Assembly (NCBI RefSeq): GCF_030656875.1
Contig: NZ_CP130943.1
Span: 4,030,001-4,094,000, forward strand
Reading direction: 5' to 3'
From: Prescottella sp. R16
Lineage (GTDB): Bacteria > Actinomycetota > Actinomycetes > Mycobacteriales > Mycobacteriaceae
DNA length: 64,000 nt
Part shown: piece by piece, positions 53,169 through 60,292 of the stretch
Numbering within the stretch: position 1 is the first letter of the stretch
Layout of the letters: each line of letters begins with the position of its first letter
Program-made: the position numbers and the translations under genes
The notes under the pieces: model-generated
What the model was told of the DNA's origin: nothing
Seen by the model: the letters and a program-made list of their open reading frames with translations, nothing else
The model's database searches: none

Positions 53169-54332
53169 TCAGTCGTCGGGCCGGTCGGGGTCGTCGGGCC
53201 GGTCGGGGTCGTCGGGGGTGGCGGGGAAGCGTGGGGTGGCCGGATCGGTGGGGATCAGGGATTCGTACGGCTCGGTCGCGTCGTCGGCGCGCAGCGAGCG
53301 GACGGCGGTGTTGAGGAACGCGACGATCGGCACGGCGAGGAGGCCGCCGACGATACCGGCGAGGACGATGCCGGTGGTGATCGCGAGTACGACGGCGAGC
53401 GGGTGGATCCGCACGGCACGCCCCAGCAGGAGGGGTTGCAGGACGTGCCCCTCGAGTTGCATGACGGCGATGATGAGGCCGAGCACGATCACCGCCGTCA
53501 GGACGCCTTTGGTCACGAAGGCGACGAGGACGGCGAGAAATCCGGTGACGAAGGCGCCGACGATGGGCACGAAGGCACCGATGAAGACGAGCGACGCCAG
53601 GGGCAGCGCGAGCGGGACCCCGAGGATCGCCAGGCCGGTGCCGATGCCGACGGCGTCGACGGCGGCGACGGCGACGGTGGCCCGGGTGTAGCCGACGAGG
53701 GAGCGGAAGCCCTGCCGTCCGGCGGTCCGGACCCGAGCGCGGGTGTCGGCCGGGACGATCCGGGTGACGAAGTCCCAGATCTGGTCGCCGCCGTAGAGGA
53801 AGAAGACGAGGGTGAACAGGGTGAGGAAGGCGCCGGTGAAGATTTCGCCGACGACGGTGGCGGTGCTGAGGGCCCCGCTGGTGAGTGCTTCCCGGTTGGC
53901 TTGGACGGCCTCGACGATGTTGTCGCCGACACGGTGGATCTGGTCCTCGCTGAAGTGCAGTGGTCCGTCGCTGAGCCATTCCTGGGCCTGGGTGACGCCG
54001 GCCGAGAACTGGTCGCCGAGCCCGGGCAGGCCGTCGACGAATTGTTCGACGACGAACGACAGGATCGCCCCGACGACGCCGAACGTGCCGACGACGGCGA
54101 TGAGTACCGCGGCCGAGCGGGGCATTCCGCGGCGGTGCATCCAGTCGACGGCGGGGACGAGAAAAGCTGCCGTCAGCAGGGCCAGCGCGACGGGGACGAC
54201 GACGGTCCCGAGCCGGGACACGGTCCAGCCGAGGGCGAGGAGCGCGGCGAACAGGACGAGGAGACGCCACGCCCAAGCGGCGCTCACCCGGATGAGCGGG
54301 GGGACGGCATCGTCCGGGTTCGTGTCGCTCAC
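53169..54332 (-). CDS. AI-2E family transporter (Rv0205-like)
   Basis: 387 residues, about eight helices in the paired arrangement of the AI-2E/PerM (UPF0118) family, with WDFVTRIVPADTRARV and VPIVGAFVTGFLAVLVAF in the conserved central part. The family includes autoinducer-2 exporters and sodium/proton antiporters, so the substrate is open. The C-terminus repeats DDPDRP, encoded by an 18-base tandem repeat. By position it corresponds to Rv0205 next to mmpL3. It is transcribed leftwards, with the DUF1707 gene (start 53153) 15 bases after its stop, so the two probably share a transcript. Confidence 0.85.
   Translation of the reverse strand: MSDTNPDDAVPPLIRVSAAWAWRLLVLFAALLALGWTVSRLGTVVVPVALALLTAAFLVPAVDWMHRRGMPRSAAVLIAVVGTFGVVGAILSFVVEQFVDGLPGLGDQFSAGVTQAQEWLSDGPLHFSEDQIHRVGDNIVEAVQANREALTSGALSTATVVGEIFTGAFLTLFTLVFFLYGGDQIWDFVTRIVPADTRARVRTAGRQGFRSLVGYTRATVAVAAVDAVGIGTGLAILGVPLALPLASLVFIGAFVPIVGAFVTGFLAVLVAFVTKGVLTAVIVLGLIIAVMQLEGHVLQPLLLGRAVRIHPLAVVLAITTGIVLAGIVGGLLAVPIVAFLNTAVRSLRADDATEPYESLIPTDPATPRFPATPDDPDRPDDPDRPDD
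53172..53207. repeat. 18-base tandem repeat at the 3' end of the AI-2E gene
   Basis: Two direct copies of GTCGTCGGGCCGGTCGGG (53172-53189 and 53190-53207) plus a partial third. They keep the reading frame and encode the acidic DDPDRP repeats of the transporter tail. Copy number could vary between strains by slippage. Confidence 0.8.
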
Positions 54333-54393
54333 TGCGCGAGCGTAACCGTGTGCACTGCTCGGTCGCGCGGAATGTCCAGCTAAGTTATTGACC

Positions 54394-55914
54394 GTGTGGG
54401 CATCGTATCGAGCAGTCGCGCTGACGATTCGTAGTCGTTGGCCGCTCTACATGCTCTCGATGCTGGCCGCGAACCTGATCGGTGCGGTGCTGGTGTTCGC
54501 GTTCATCCGGTACGGGATCCCGATTCCGGAGTCGGCGGACATCATCGCGGACCGGGTCCGCAACGTCGCGATCTTCAGCGCCTACCTGGTGTTCGCCGGG
54601 GTGGTGAGCCTGTCGGCGGCCGCGATGATGTTGCGTTCGGTGATCCGGTGGCAGTTGCGTGGCGGTCCGCCGAATCGGACGGAGCAGATGGCGGCGTTGC
54701 ATGCGCCGTTGCGTCAGGCGATCGTGCATCTCGGGTTGTGGGTGCTCGGCGGCATCCTGTTCGTCATCCTCACTGCGGAGGATATGCCGCAGCTGGCGAT
54801 CGCGGTGGTCGTGACCGTCGGCATGGCCGCCACCACGACGTTCGGGTTCACGTACATGCTCGGCGAGCGGATTCTGCGGCCCGTCGCGGCGCAGGCGCTG
54901 AGCGAGGGCCAGTTCGATCGGACGATGGCGCCGGGGGTCGGTACCCGCATGGCGATGACGTGGGGGCTGGGCACGCTGATGCCGGTCATCGGCATCATCC
55001 TGCTGTGTGTCACCCAGCTGACGACGGACCTCGAGTTCGCGCCGGGTGCATTGGCGTGGGCGATCCTGCTGCTGTCGATCATGACGATCGGGCAGGCGTT
55101 CGCGTTGTCGATGCTCACGGCCAGCCAGATCTCCGATCCGATCCGGCAGTTGCGGCGGGCGATCGAGCGGGTGCAGCGCGGCGAACGCGACGTGCGGGTG
55201 GACGTGTTCGACGGCTCCGAGATCGGCCGGTTGCAGGTGGGCTTCAACCGGATGATGCGCGAATCCGACGAGCGGAAGCTGCTGCGGGAACTGTTCGGTC
55301 AGCACGTCGGCGAGGACGTCGCCCGGCGGGCGCTGCAGTTCGGGACCGAACTGGGCGGGGAGACACGGTTCGTGGCGGTGTTGTTCGTCGACATGGTCGG
55401 GTCCACCGGGGCCGCGGCGGAACGCCCTCCGGGTGAGGTCGTCGAGCTGCTCAACGAGTTCTTCCGGGTGATCGTCGACGTCGTCGACCGGCATCACGGG
55501 TTCGTCAACAAGTTCATGGGTGATGCCGCGCTCGCGATCTTCGGCGCCCCGCTGGATCGTCCGGACGCGCCGACGGCCGCGCTGGCCGCGGCCCGTGAGC
55601 TGCGGTTCGCGCTCGACGAGATCACCGGACTCGACATCGGGATCGGTGTGTCGGCGGGGTTGGCGGTCGCCGGCAACATCGGTGCGGCCGAACGGTTCGA
55701 GTACACGGTGATCGGTGACCCGGTGAACGAGGCGGCCCGGTTGACGGAGCTCGCGAAGCTGCGGCCGAGCCGCGTGCTGGCGTCGACGAGTGCCCTGTAC
55801 TTCGCGGACGACGACGAGCAGGCGCACTGGGAGCTCGGCGATCAGGTGCAGCTGCGGGGCCGCCGTCGCAACACGCACCTGGCCTGGCCCGTGCTGTACC
55901 CGCACTCGCCGTGA
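54394..55914 (+). CDS. Membrane-anchored class III adenylate cyclase
   Basis: 506 residues. Six predicted helices (about 10-240), a HAMP linker (QISDPIRQLRRAIERVQRGERDVRVDVFDGSEIGRL), then the cyclase domain. Metal-binding D333 (FVDMVGS) and D377 (FMGDAAL), adenine-selecting K373 and D442, and transition-state N445 and R449 (GDPVNEAAR) are all present, so an active cAMP-forming homodimer is expected. It resembles the Rv1318c-1320c/Rv3645 group. GTG 54394 is 7 bases after a TAAGTT -10-like box, which suggests a leaderless transcript; TTG 54388 is the alternative. The next gene overlaps by 4 bases (GTGA). Confidence 0.88.
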   Translation: MWASYRAVALTIRSRWPLYMLSMLAANLIGAVLVFAFIRYGIPIPESADIIADRVRNVAIFSAYLVFAGVVSLSAAAMMLRSVIRWQLRGGPPNRTEQMAALHAPLRQAIVHLGLWVLGGILFVILTAEDMPQLAIAVVVTVGMAATTTFGFTYMLGERILRPVAAQALSEGQFDRTMAPGVGTRMAMTWGLGTLMPVIGIILLCVTQLTTDLEFAPGALAWAILLLSIMTIGQAFALSMLTASQISDPIRQLRRAIERVQRGERDVRVDVFDGSEIGRLQVGFNRMMRESDERKLLRELFGQHVGEDVARRALQFGTELGGETRFVAVLFVDMVGSTGAAAERPPGEVVELLNEFFRVIVDVVDRHHGFVNKFMGDAALAIFGAPLDRPDAPTAALAAARELRFALDEITGLDIGIGVSAGLAVAGNIGAAERFEYTVIGDPVNEAARLTELAKLRPSRVLASTSALYFADDDEQAHWELGDQVQLRGRRRNTHLAWPVLYPHSP

Positions 55915-57035
55915 CCGATCCTCGTTACCCTGAGCTCGTGGCACAGCCTGAATCGGAGTCCGGCGGCGCGAGCCGTGTCCGTGGCCGGTTCCGGTGGGTG
56001 AAGTGGGTCGCGGCGACGCTGCTGGTGGCGCTGCTCGTCGGCGAGGGCATCTATCTGTGGCCGCAGTTGCACGATTCGTGGCAGGCGCTCACGGAGATCC
56101 ATTGGGGTTGGCTCGCGGGGGCCGTCGTCGCCCAGGCGGTGTCGCTGAGCGGGTACGGCCGCATCCAGAAGCAGCTGCTGCATGCGGGCGGCGTGGTGGT
56201 GAGCCAGAGCCGGTCGGTATCGGTGATCTACGGGTCGACGGCGATGGCGTTGACGCTGCCGGCCGGGCAGGTGTTCTCGACGGCGTTCACGTATCGGGAG
56301 ACCCGACGCTGGGGTGCGACGCCGGTGGTGGCGTCGTGGCAGCTGGCGATCTCCGGAGTGGTGGCGGCGGTCGGGTTGGCGACGATCGGCATGGCGGGCG
56401 CGCTGCTGGTGGGTGGTTCGATCAGCCCGTTCACGCTGATCTTCTCGGTGGCCGGGCTGATCGCGCTCGGCTGGGCGGGCCGGTACGTGTCGGCGCATCC
56501 GGACGGTGTCGAGCGGGCCGCACGGTGGGTGCTCACCCGGGTGAACCGGCTGTTGCGCAAACCCGCCGACACCGGCATGGATACGGTCCGGGCCACGATC
56601 GAGCAGCTCGATTCGGTGCGGCTCGGCAAGCGGGACGCGGCGTGGACGATGGGGTGGGCGGTGTTGCACCGGGTCGCGGACATCGTGTGCCTGGGTGCGG
56701 CGTGCCTGGCGATCGGCGCCGATCCGGTGCCCGCGGGTCTGCTCATCGCGTTCGCGGCGGGTAAGGCCGTCGCGACGATTCCCGGCGCGCCCGGCGGCCT
56801 CGTGTACGTGGACGCCACCCTGATCGCAACACTTGCGACAGCCGCGGGCATCGGGGCGTCGCAGGCGGTGGCGGCGGCATTCGTGTACCGCATGGTGAGT
56901 TTCGTGCTCGTCGCGATCGTCGGCTGGATCGTTTTCGCCTTCCTGTTCCGGGGGCGGCAGCAGGAGGGCGCCGAGTTCGAGGAGGAGACGATCACCCCAA
57001 CTCGGCGGCCATCCCCTCGAGGTGCGCGCGACTGA
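55911..57035 (+). CDS. UPF0104 / lysylphosphatidylglycerol synthase-like membrane protein
   Basis: 374 residues with about eight helices. GYGRIQKQLLHAGGVVVSQSRSVSVIYGSTAMALTLPAGQVFSTAFTYRE and the later LIAFAAGKAVATIPGAPGGLVYVDATLIATL are typical of the flippase-like half of MprF (UPF0104). No aminoacyl-transferase domain is attached. These proteins are thought to move lipids across the membrane. GTG 55911 overlaps the cyclase stop, so the pair is translationally coupled and a functional link to cAMP signalling at the membrane is possible. Its 3' end overlaps the convergent GntR gene by 44 bases. Confidence 0.8.
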   Translation: MTDPRYPELVAQPESESGGASRVRGRFRWVKWVAATLLVALLVGEGIYLWPQLHDSWQALTEIHWGWLAGAVVAQAVSLSGYGRIQKQLLHAGGVVVSQSRSVSVIYGSTAMALTLPAGQVFSTAFTYRETRRWGATPVVASWQLAISGVVAAVGLATIGMAGALLVGGSISPFTLIFSVAGLIALGWAGRYVSAHPDGVERAARWVLTRVNRLLRKPADTGMDTVRATIEQLDSVRLGKRDAAWTMGWAVLHRVADIVCLGAACLAIGADPVPAGLLIAFAAGKAVATIPGAPGGLVYVDATLIATLATAAGIGASQAVAAAFVYRMVSFVLVAIVGWIVFAFLFRGRQQEGAEFEEETITPTRRPSPRGARD

Positions 57036-57675
57036 TCCGGGCGGCGGCCTCCACGTCTCCGGACGCGATGGCGTCCACGAGGTCGGCATGCTCGTCGGAG
57101 TTCGGTTCGGTGTCCCGGTCTCGCAGACCGAGCAGACCGATCATCTCGACCATGGTGTCCGCGAGCCTCGGCACGAACGTCGCGAAGAGTTCCGAGAGCA
57201 CCGGATTGTGTGCGGCGTCGACGATCGCTCGGTGCACGGCGATGTCGGCGTCGACGAATTCACGGTCGGGGGCCGCTGCTGCCGCCGCCCGTAGGTCGAG
57301 TGCGCGTCTCATCGCCACGACATCGGCCTCGGTGGCGCGCTGTGCAGCGAGCCGGGCGGCCTCGATTTCGAGCGCGGCGCGCACCTCGACGACGGCGGCG
57401 ACCGCTCCGCGCCGCAGCACGTCCTCCCAGCCGTCGGTCGCAGGCTCGGTGCGTTCGACGAACACGCCGGCACCCTGCCGCGGTCGCAGCATCCCCTGAC
57501 CGGCGAGCATGCGCAGCGCTTCGCGGATCGTGGAGCGTCCGACGCCGAGTTGCGCGGCGAGGGTGGTCTCCCCGGGCAGCTTCGCGCCGACCGCCCACTC
57601 TCCCGACTGCAGTCGATGTCGCAGCTGGTCGGCGGCCTGATCGGCCAGCAGATTCCGGTTGAGTGCAGCAGACAC
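56992..57675 (-). CDS. GntR-family regulator, FadR (FCD) subgroup
   Basis: 227 residues. N-terminal winged helix (AADQLRHRLQSGEWAVGAKLPGETTLAAQLGVGRSTIREALRMLAGQGMLRPRQGAGVFV) and a helical FCD ligand domain with the metal-type residues D, H and H (DADIAVHRAIVDAAHNPVLSEL, EHADLVDAI). Divergent from leuA; a FadR-type operator TTGTCAGACAA stands in the shared promoter. It probably represses itself and leuA in response to a small carboxylic acid such as a leucine-pathway intermediate, though the ligand is not known. Confidence 0.87.
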   Translation of the reverse strand: MSAALNRNLLADQAADQLRHRLQSGEWAVGAKLPGETTLAAQLGVGRSTIREALRMLAGQGMLRPRQGAGVFVERTEPATDGWEDVLRRGAVAAVVEVRAALEIEAARLAAQRATEADVVAMRRALDLRAAAAAAPDREFVDADIAVHRAIVDAAHNPVLSELFATFVPRLADTMVEMIGLLGLRDRDTEPNSDEHADLVDAIASGDVEAAARISRAHLEGMAAELG

Positions 57676-57689
57676 TCCAACTCCTCAGG

Positions 57690-57718
57690 TTGTCAGACAA
57701 GTTGTTTTGCTCTAGCTT
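57690..57718 (+). promoter_or_regulatory. leuA leader promoter with FadR-type operator
   Basis: TTGTCA (57690-57695) and TAGCTT (57713-57718) are spaced by 17 bases, a good -35/-10 pair. The operator TTGTCAGACAA (57690-57700) fits the FCD-GntR consensus TnGTnnnACnA exactly and covers the -35. The leader-peptide ATG begins 8 bases after the -10, so transcription likely starts at or near it. Confidence 0.7.
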
Positions 57719-57725
57719 AGCCGAC

Positions 57726-57770
57726 ATGACGTATCGCGGACTGCTCCTCGGCAGCCGCGGCGGGGTTTGA
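57726..57770 (+). CDS. leuA leader peptide (14 aa, three consecutive leucines)
   Basis: A 14-codon [17 protein letters not shown] then TGA, placed between the promoter and leuA, 71 bases before the leuA start. Three successive Leu codons (CTG CTC CTC) are the mark of attenuation leader peptides controlled by charged tRNA-Leu. No ribosome site precedes it, which fits a leaderless start. Leucine-leader control of leuA is known from actinobacteria in general terms. Confidence 0.65.
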   Translation: MTYRGLLLGSRGGV

Positions 57771-57809
57771 CCGCACCGGCACCCTGTCGCGGGGTTCCGC
57801 CGTGCCGGT
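57750..57809 (+). promoter_or_regulatory. Alternative RNA structures of the leuA leader
   Basis: Arms ACCGGCAC (57775-57782) and GTGCCGGT (57802-57809) form an 8-base hairpin about 30 bases before the leuA start. Alternatively 57750-57763 (GGCAGCCGCGGCGG) can pair with 57797-57806 (CCGCCGTGCC) after bulging four bases. Ribosome stalling on the Leu codons could favour one structure over the other. No T run follows, so the control could act on termination or on ribosome access. Confidence 0.45.
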
Positions 57810-57841
57810 CGACCCTCTCGATCCACTCAGGAGCCACCGTC

Positions 57842-59527
57842 ATGCACTGGAATCCGCAACGCCCCTCCCCCATGCCGAGTCACCGTTACCGCCCGTTCAG
57901 CGAGCGTGTCCCGGTCCCGCTCACCGACCGCACCTGGCCGTCTGCACGCACCACCGAGGCCCCACTGTGGGTGCCGGTCGACCTGCGCGACGGCAACCAG
58001 GCCCTCGCGGAGCCGATGGACCCGGCCCGCAAGCGCCGACTCTTCGAACTGATGCTCGCCATGGGCTACAAGGAGATCGAGGTCGGTTACCCGTCGGCGA
58101 GCCGGACGGACTTCGATTTCGTCCGCGATCTCGCCGAGCAGGACCTGGTGCCCGACGACGTCACGATCGTCGTGTTCACCGCTGCACGAACCGATTTGAT
58201 CGAGCGCACGTACGAGTCGATCCGCGGTCTCGGATCGGTCGTGGTGCACATGTACACCGCGACGGCGCCGACGTGGCGGGACGTCGTCCTGAGGCAGGAA
58301 CGAGAAGCGTTGCACCGTCTGATCGTCGATGCCGCCCGGGACGTGGCCCGCGGCGGTGATGCCCGGCCCGGCGTGCGGTTCGAGTTCTCTCCCGAGGTGT
58401 TCAACCTGACCGAGCCCGACTACGTCCTGCAGGTGTGCGACAGTCTCACCGAGCTGTGGGAGGCGTCACCGGACCGCCCCGTGATCCACAATCTCCCTGC
58501 AACGGTGGAGGTTTCGACACCGAACGTGTACGCAGACCAGATCGAGTACATGCACCGCCATCTGGCTCGCCGCGAGTCGGTGATCCTGTCGGTGCACCCG
58601 CACAACGATCGCGGGACCGGCGTGGCATGCGCCGAGCTGGCGGTACTGGCCGGGGCGCAACGTGTCGAGGGCTGCCTGTTCGGCAACGGCGAACGGACCG
58701 GCAACGTCGACCTGGTGACGCTCGCACTGAATCTGCATGCGCAGGGTGTCGACCCGATGATCGACTTCTCCGACATCGACGACGTGCGCCGAACCGTGGA
58801 GTACTGCAACAGGATCGAGGTGCATCCTCGACATCCGTACGGCGGCGATCTGGTGTACACCGCGTTCTCGGGAACACACCAGGACGCGATCAAGAAGGGC
58901 TTCGCACATCACTACGCGACCGCGGAAGCGGCCGGGCTCGATCCGGGGAAGGCGCCGTGGGACGTGCCGTATCTGCCGATCGACCCGCAGGACGTCGGAC
59001 GCGACTACGAGGCCGTGATCCGGGTGAACAGCCAGTCCGGCAAGGGCGGCATCGCATATCTGCTGCAGTCGGAGTACGGCGTCGATCTGCCGCGGCCACT
59101 GCAGATCGATTTCGCACGCCGGGTACAGGACGCCGTCGACGACAGCGGCACCGAGATCACCGCCGAACAGCTGTGGGAGTTGCTGCTCACGGAATACGGA
59201 TTCACAGGCCGGCTGGGCCCGTGGTCGGTCGAGCATCGCGAGGGCGGCGATCATCTGCAGCTGCGGGCGGAGCTCGGCGGCACCGCGCTGGACGGGGCCG
59301 CCTTCGCCGGTGGCCCGGTCGAGGCGCTGACGAAGATCCTGGCCGATCACGGACGTCCGGTGGAGGTGCTGTCACTGATCCAGCAATCGGTGGGCGAGGG
59401 CAGCACCGGCCGGGCGGCGACGTTCGCGCTGTGTGACAGCGACGGCCACCGCAGGTGGGGTGTCGGCTTCCACCAGTCGGTGACGGCGTCGGCCCTGCGG
59501 GCGGTCCTCGCAACGATCGACGTGTGA
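57842..59527 (+). CDS. leuA: 2-isopropylmalate synthase LeuA
   Basis: 561 residues. The HMGL-like barrel has metal-site D50 in [11 protein letters not shown] and H252-x-H254-N-D in [20 protein letters not shown] is a further signature. A C-terminal LeuA regulatory dimer domain (from about 430) provides leucine feedback. It condenses acetyl-CoA with 2-ketoisovalerate in the first committed step of leucine synthesis. ATG 57842 has AGGAG at 8 bases; upstream in-frame codons fall in the leader. A separate leuA copy elsewhere in the genome cannot be excluded. Control by a leader peptide and a divergent GntR regulator is suggested. Confidence 0.9.
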   Translation: MHWNPQRPSPMPSHRYRPFSERVPVPLTDRTWPSARTTEAPLWVPVDLRDGNQALAEPMDPARKRRLFELMLAMGYKEIEVGYPSASRTDFDFVRDLAEQDLVPDDVTIVVFTAARTDLIERTYESIRGLGSVVVHMYTATAPTWRDVVLRQEREALHRLIVDAARDVARGGDARPGVRFEFSPEVFNLTEPDYVLQVCDSLTELWEASPDRPVIHNLPATVEVSTPNVYADQIEYMHRHLARRESVILSVHPHNDRGTGVACAELAVLAGAQRVEGCLFGNGERTGNVDLVTLALNLHAQGVDPMIDFSDIDDVRRTVEYCNRIEVHPRHPYGGDLVYTAFSGTHQDAIKKGFAHHYATAEAAGLDPGKAPWDVPYLPIDPQDVGRDYEAVIRVNSQSGKGGIAYLLQSEYGVDLPRPLQIDFARRVQDAVDDSGTEITAEQLWELLLTEYGFTGRLGPWSVEHREGGDHLQLRAELGGTALDGAAFAGGPVEALTKILADHGRPVEVLSLIQQSVGEGSTGRAATFALCDSDGHRRWGVGFHQSVTASALRAVLATIDV

Positions 59528-59611
59528 CGTACGACACAAACGGCCTCGGAATGTTCCCCGGTGAGGCATCGTTAAAGAAGTTGAACTCTTAACTACTTAC
59601 GAGGAGCGCAC

Positions 59612-60163
59612 ATGACCACTGCCATCGCCCTGCCCGACCTGTCCGCCGGCACCTGGGCCATCGACCAGACCCACTCGACCGTCGGATTCATGGTCCGCCA
59701 CCTGGTGGTCAGCAAGGTCCGTGGCACGTTCAACGACTTCAGCGGTTCCATCACGATCGCCGAGGACGGCACCCCGTCCGTGCAGGCCGAGATCCAGGTC
59801 GCGTCCATCGACACCAACAACGAGCAGCGCGACGGCCACATCAAGTCGGCCGACTTCTTCGACGTCGAGCAGTTCCCGACCGCCACCTTCGTCTCCACCG
59901 GCGTGCGCCCCGCCGGTTCGAACTTCGTGGTCGAGGGCGAGTTCACGCTGCACGGCGTGACCAAGCCGGTCGAGCTGGCGCTCGAGTTCCTCGGCGTCAA
60001 CCCGGGCATGGGCAACGGCCCGGTCGCCGGCTTCGAGGCGTCCACCACGATCAACCGCAAGGACTTCGGCATCAGCATCGAGATGCCGCTCGAGGGTGGC
60101 GGCGCCGTCGTCGGCGACAAGATCGCCATCAACCTCGAGATCGAGGCGGGCCTGCAGGCCTGA
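59612..60163 (+). CDS. YceI family protein
   Basis: 183 residues. The single YceI lipocalin-like domain is evident: GTWAIDQTHSTVGFMVRHLVVSKVRGTFNDFSGSI at the start, NNEQRDGHIKSADFFDVEQFPTATF in the middle and TINRKDFGI near the end. There is no signal peptide, so it is probably cytosolic. YceI proteins bind polyisoprenoid lipids or similar amphiphiles. ATG 59612 follows GAGGAG. A GTTGAAC/TTAAC-type imperfect repeat lies just upstream (59579-59596). A perfect terminator follows the stop. Confidence 0.9.
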   Translation: MTTAIALPDLSAGTWAIDQTHSTVGFMVRHLVVSKVRGTFNDFSGSITIAEDGTPSVQAEIQVASIDTNNEQRDGHIKSADFFDVEQFPTATFVSTGVRPAGSNFVVEGEFTLHGVTKPVELALEFLGVNPGMGNGPVAGFEASTTINRKDFGISIEMPLEGGGAVVGDKIAINLEIEAGLQA

Positions 60164-60179
60164 CCCCTCCCCCAGAACG

Positions 60180-60222
60180 ACGCACCCGCTGCGGCCACGT
60201 CCCCCGGCCGCAGCGGGTGCGT
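60180..60222 (+). terminator. Terminator of yceI
   Basis: Perfect 17-base stem (60180-60196 and 60206-60222) followed by TTTCC, 17 bases after the YceI stop. It also lies beyond the 3' end of the convergent phospholipase gene (stop at 60293). Confidence 0.88.
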
Positions 60223-60292
60223 TTTCCATATCCCCGCGATCCCCTCTCGTCCGGTCGGCGTCGTCTGGCAGAGTCCGGACCGGCCGCTCCTG

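Noticed and set aside
59578..59596. Possible MarR-type operator before yceI
   Set aside because: The arms match at only about five of eight positions, too weak to report as a site.
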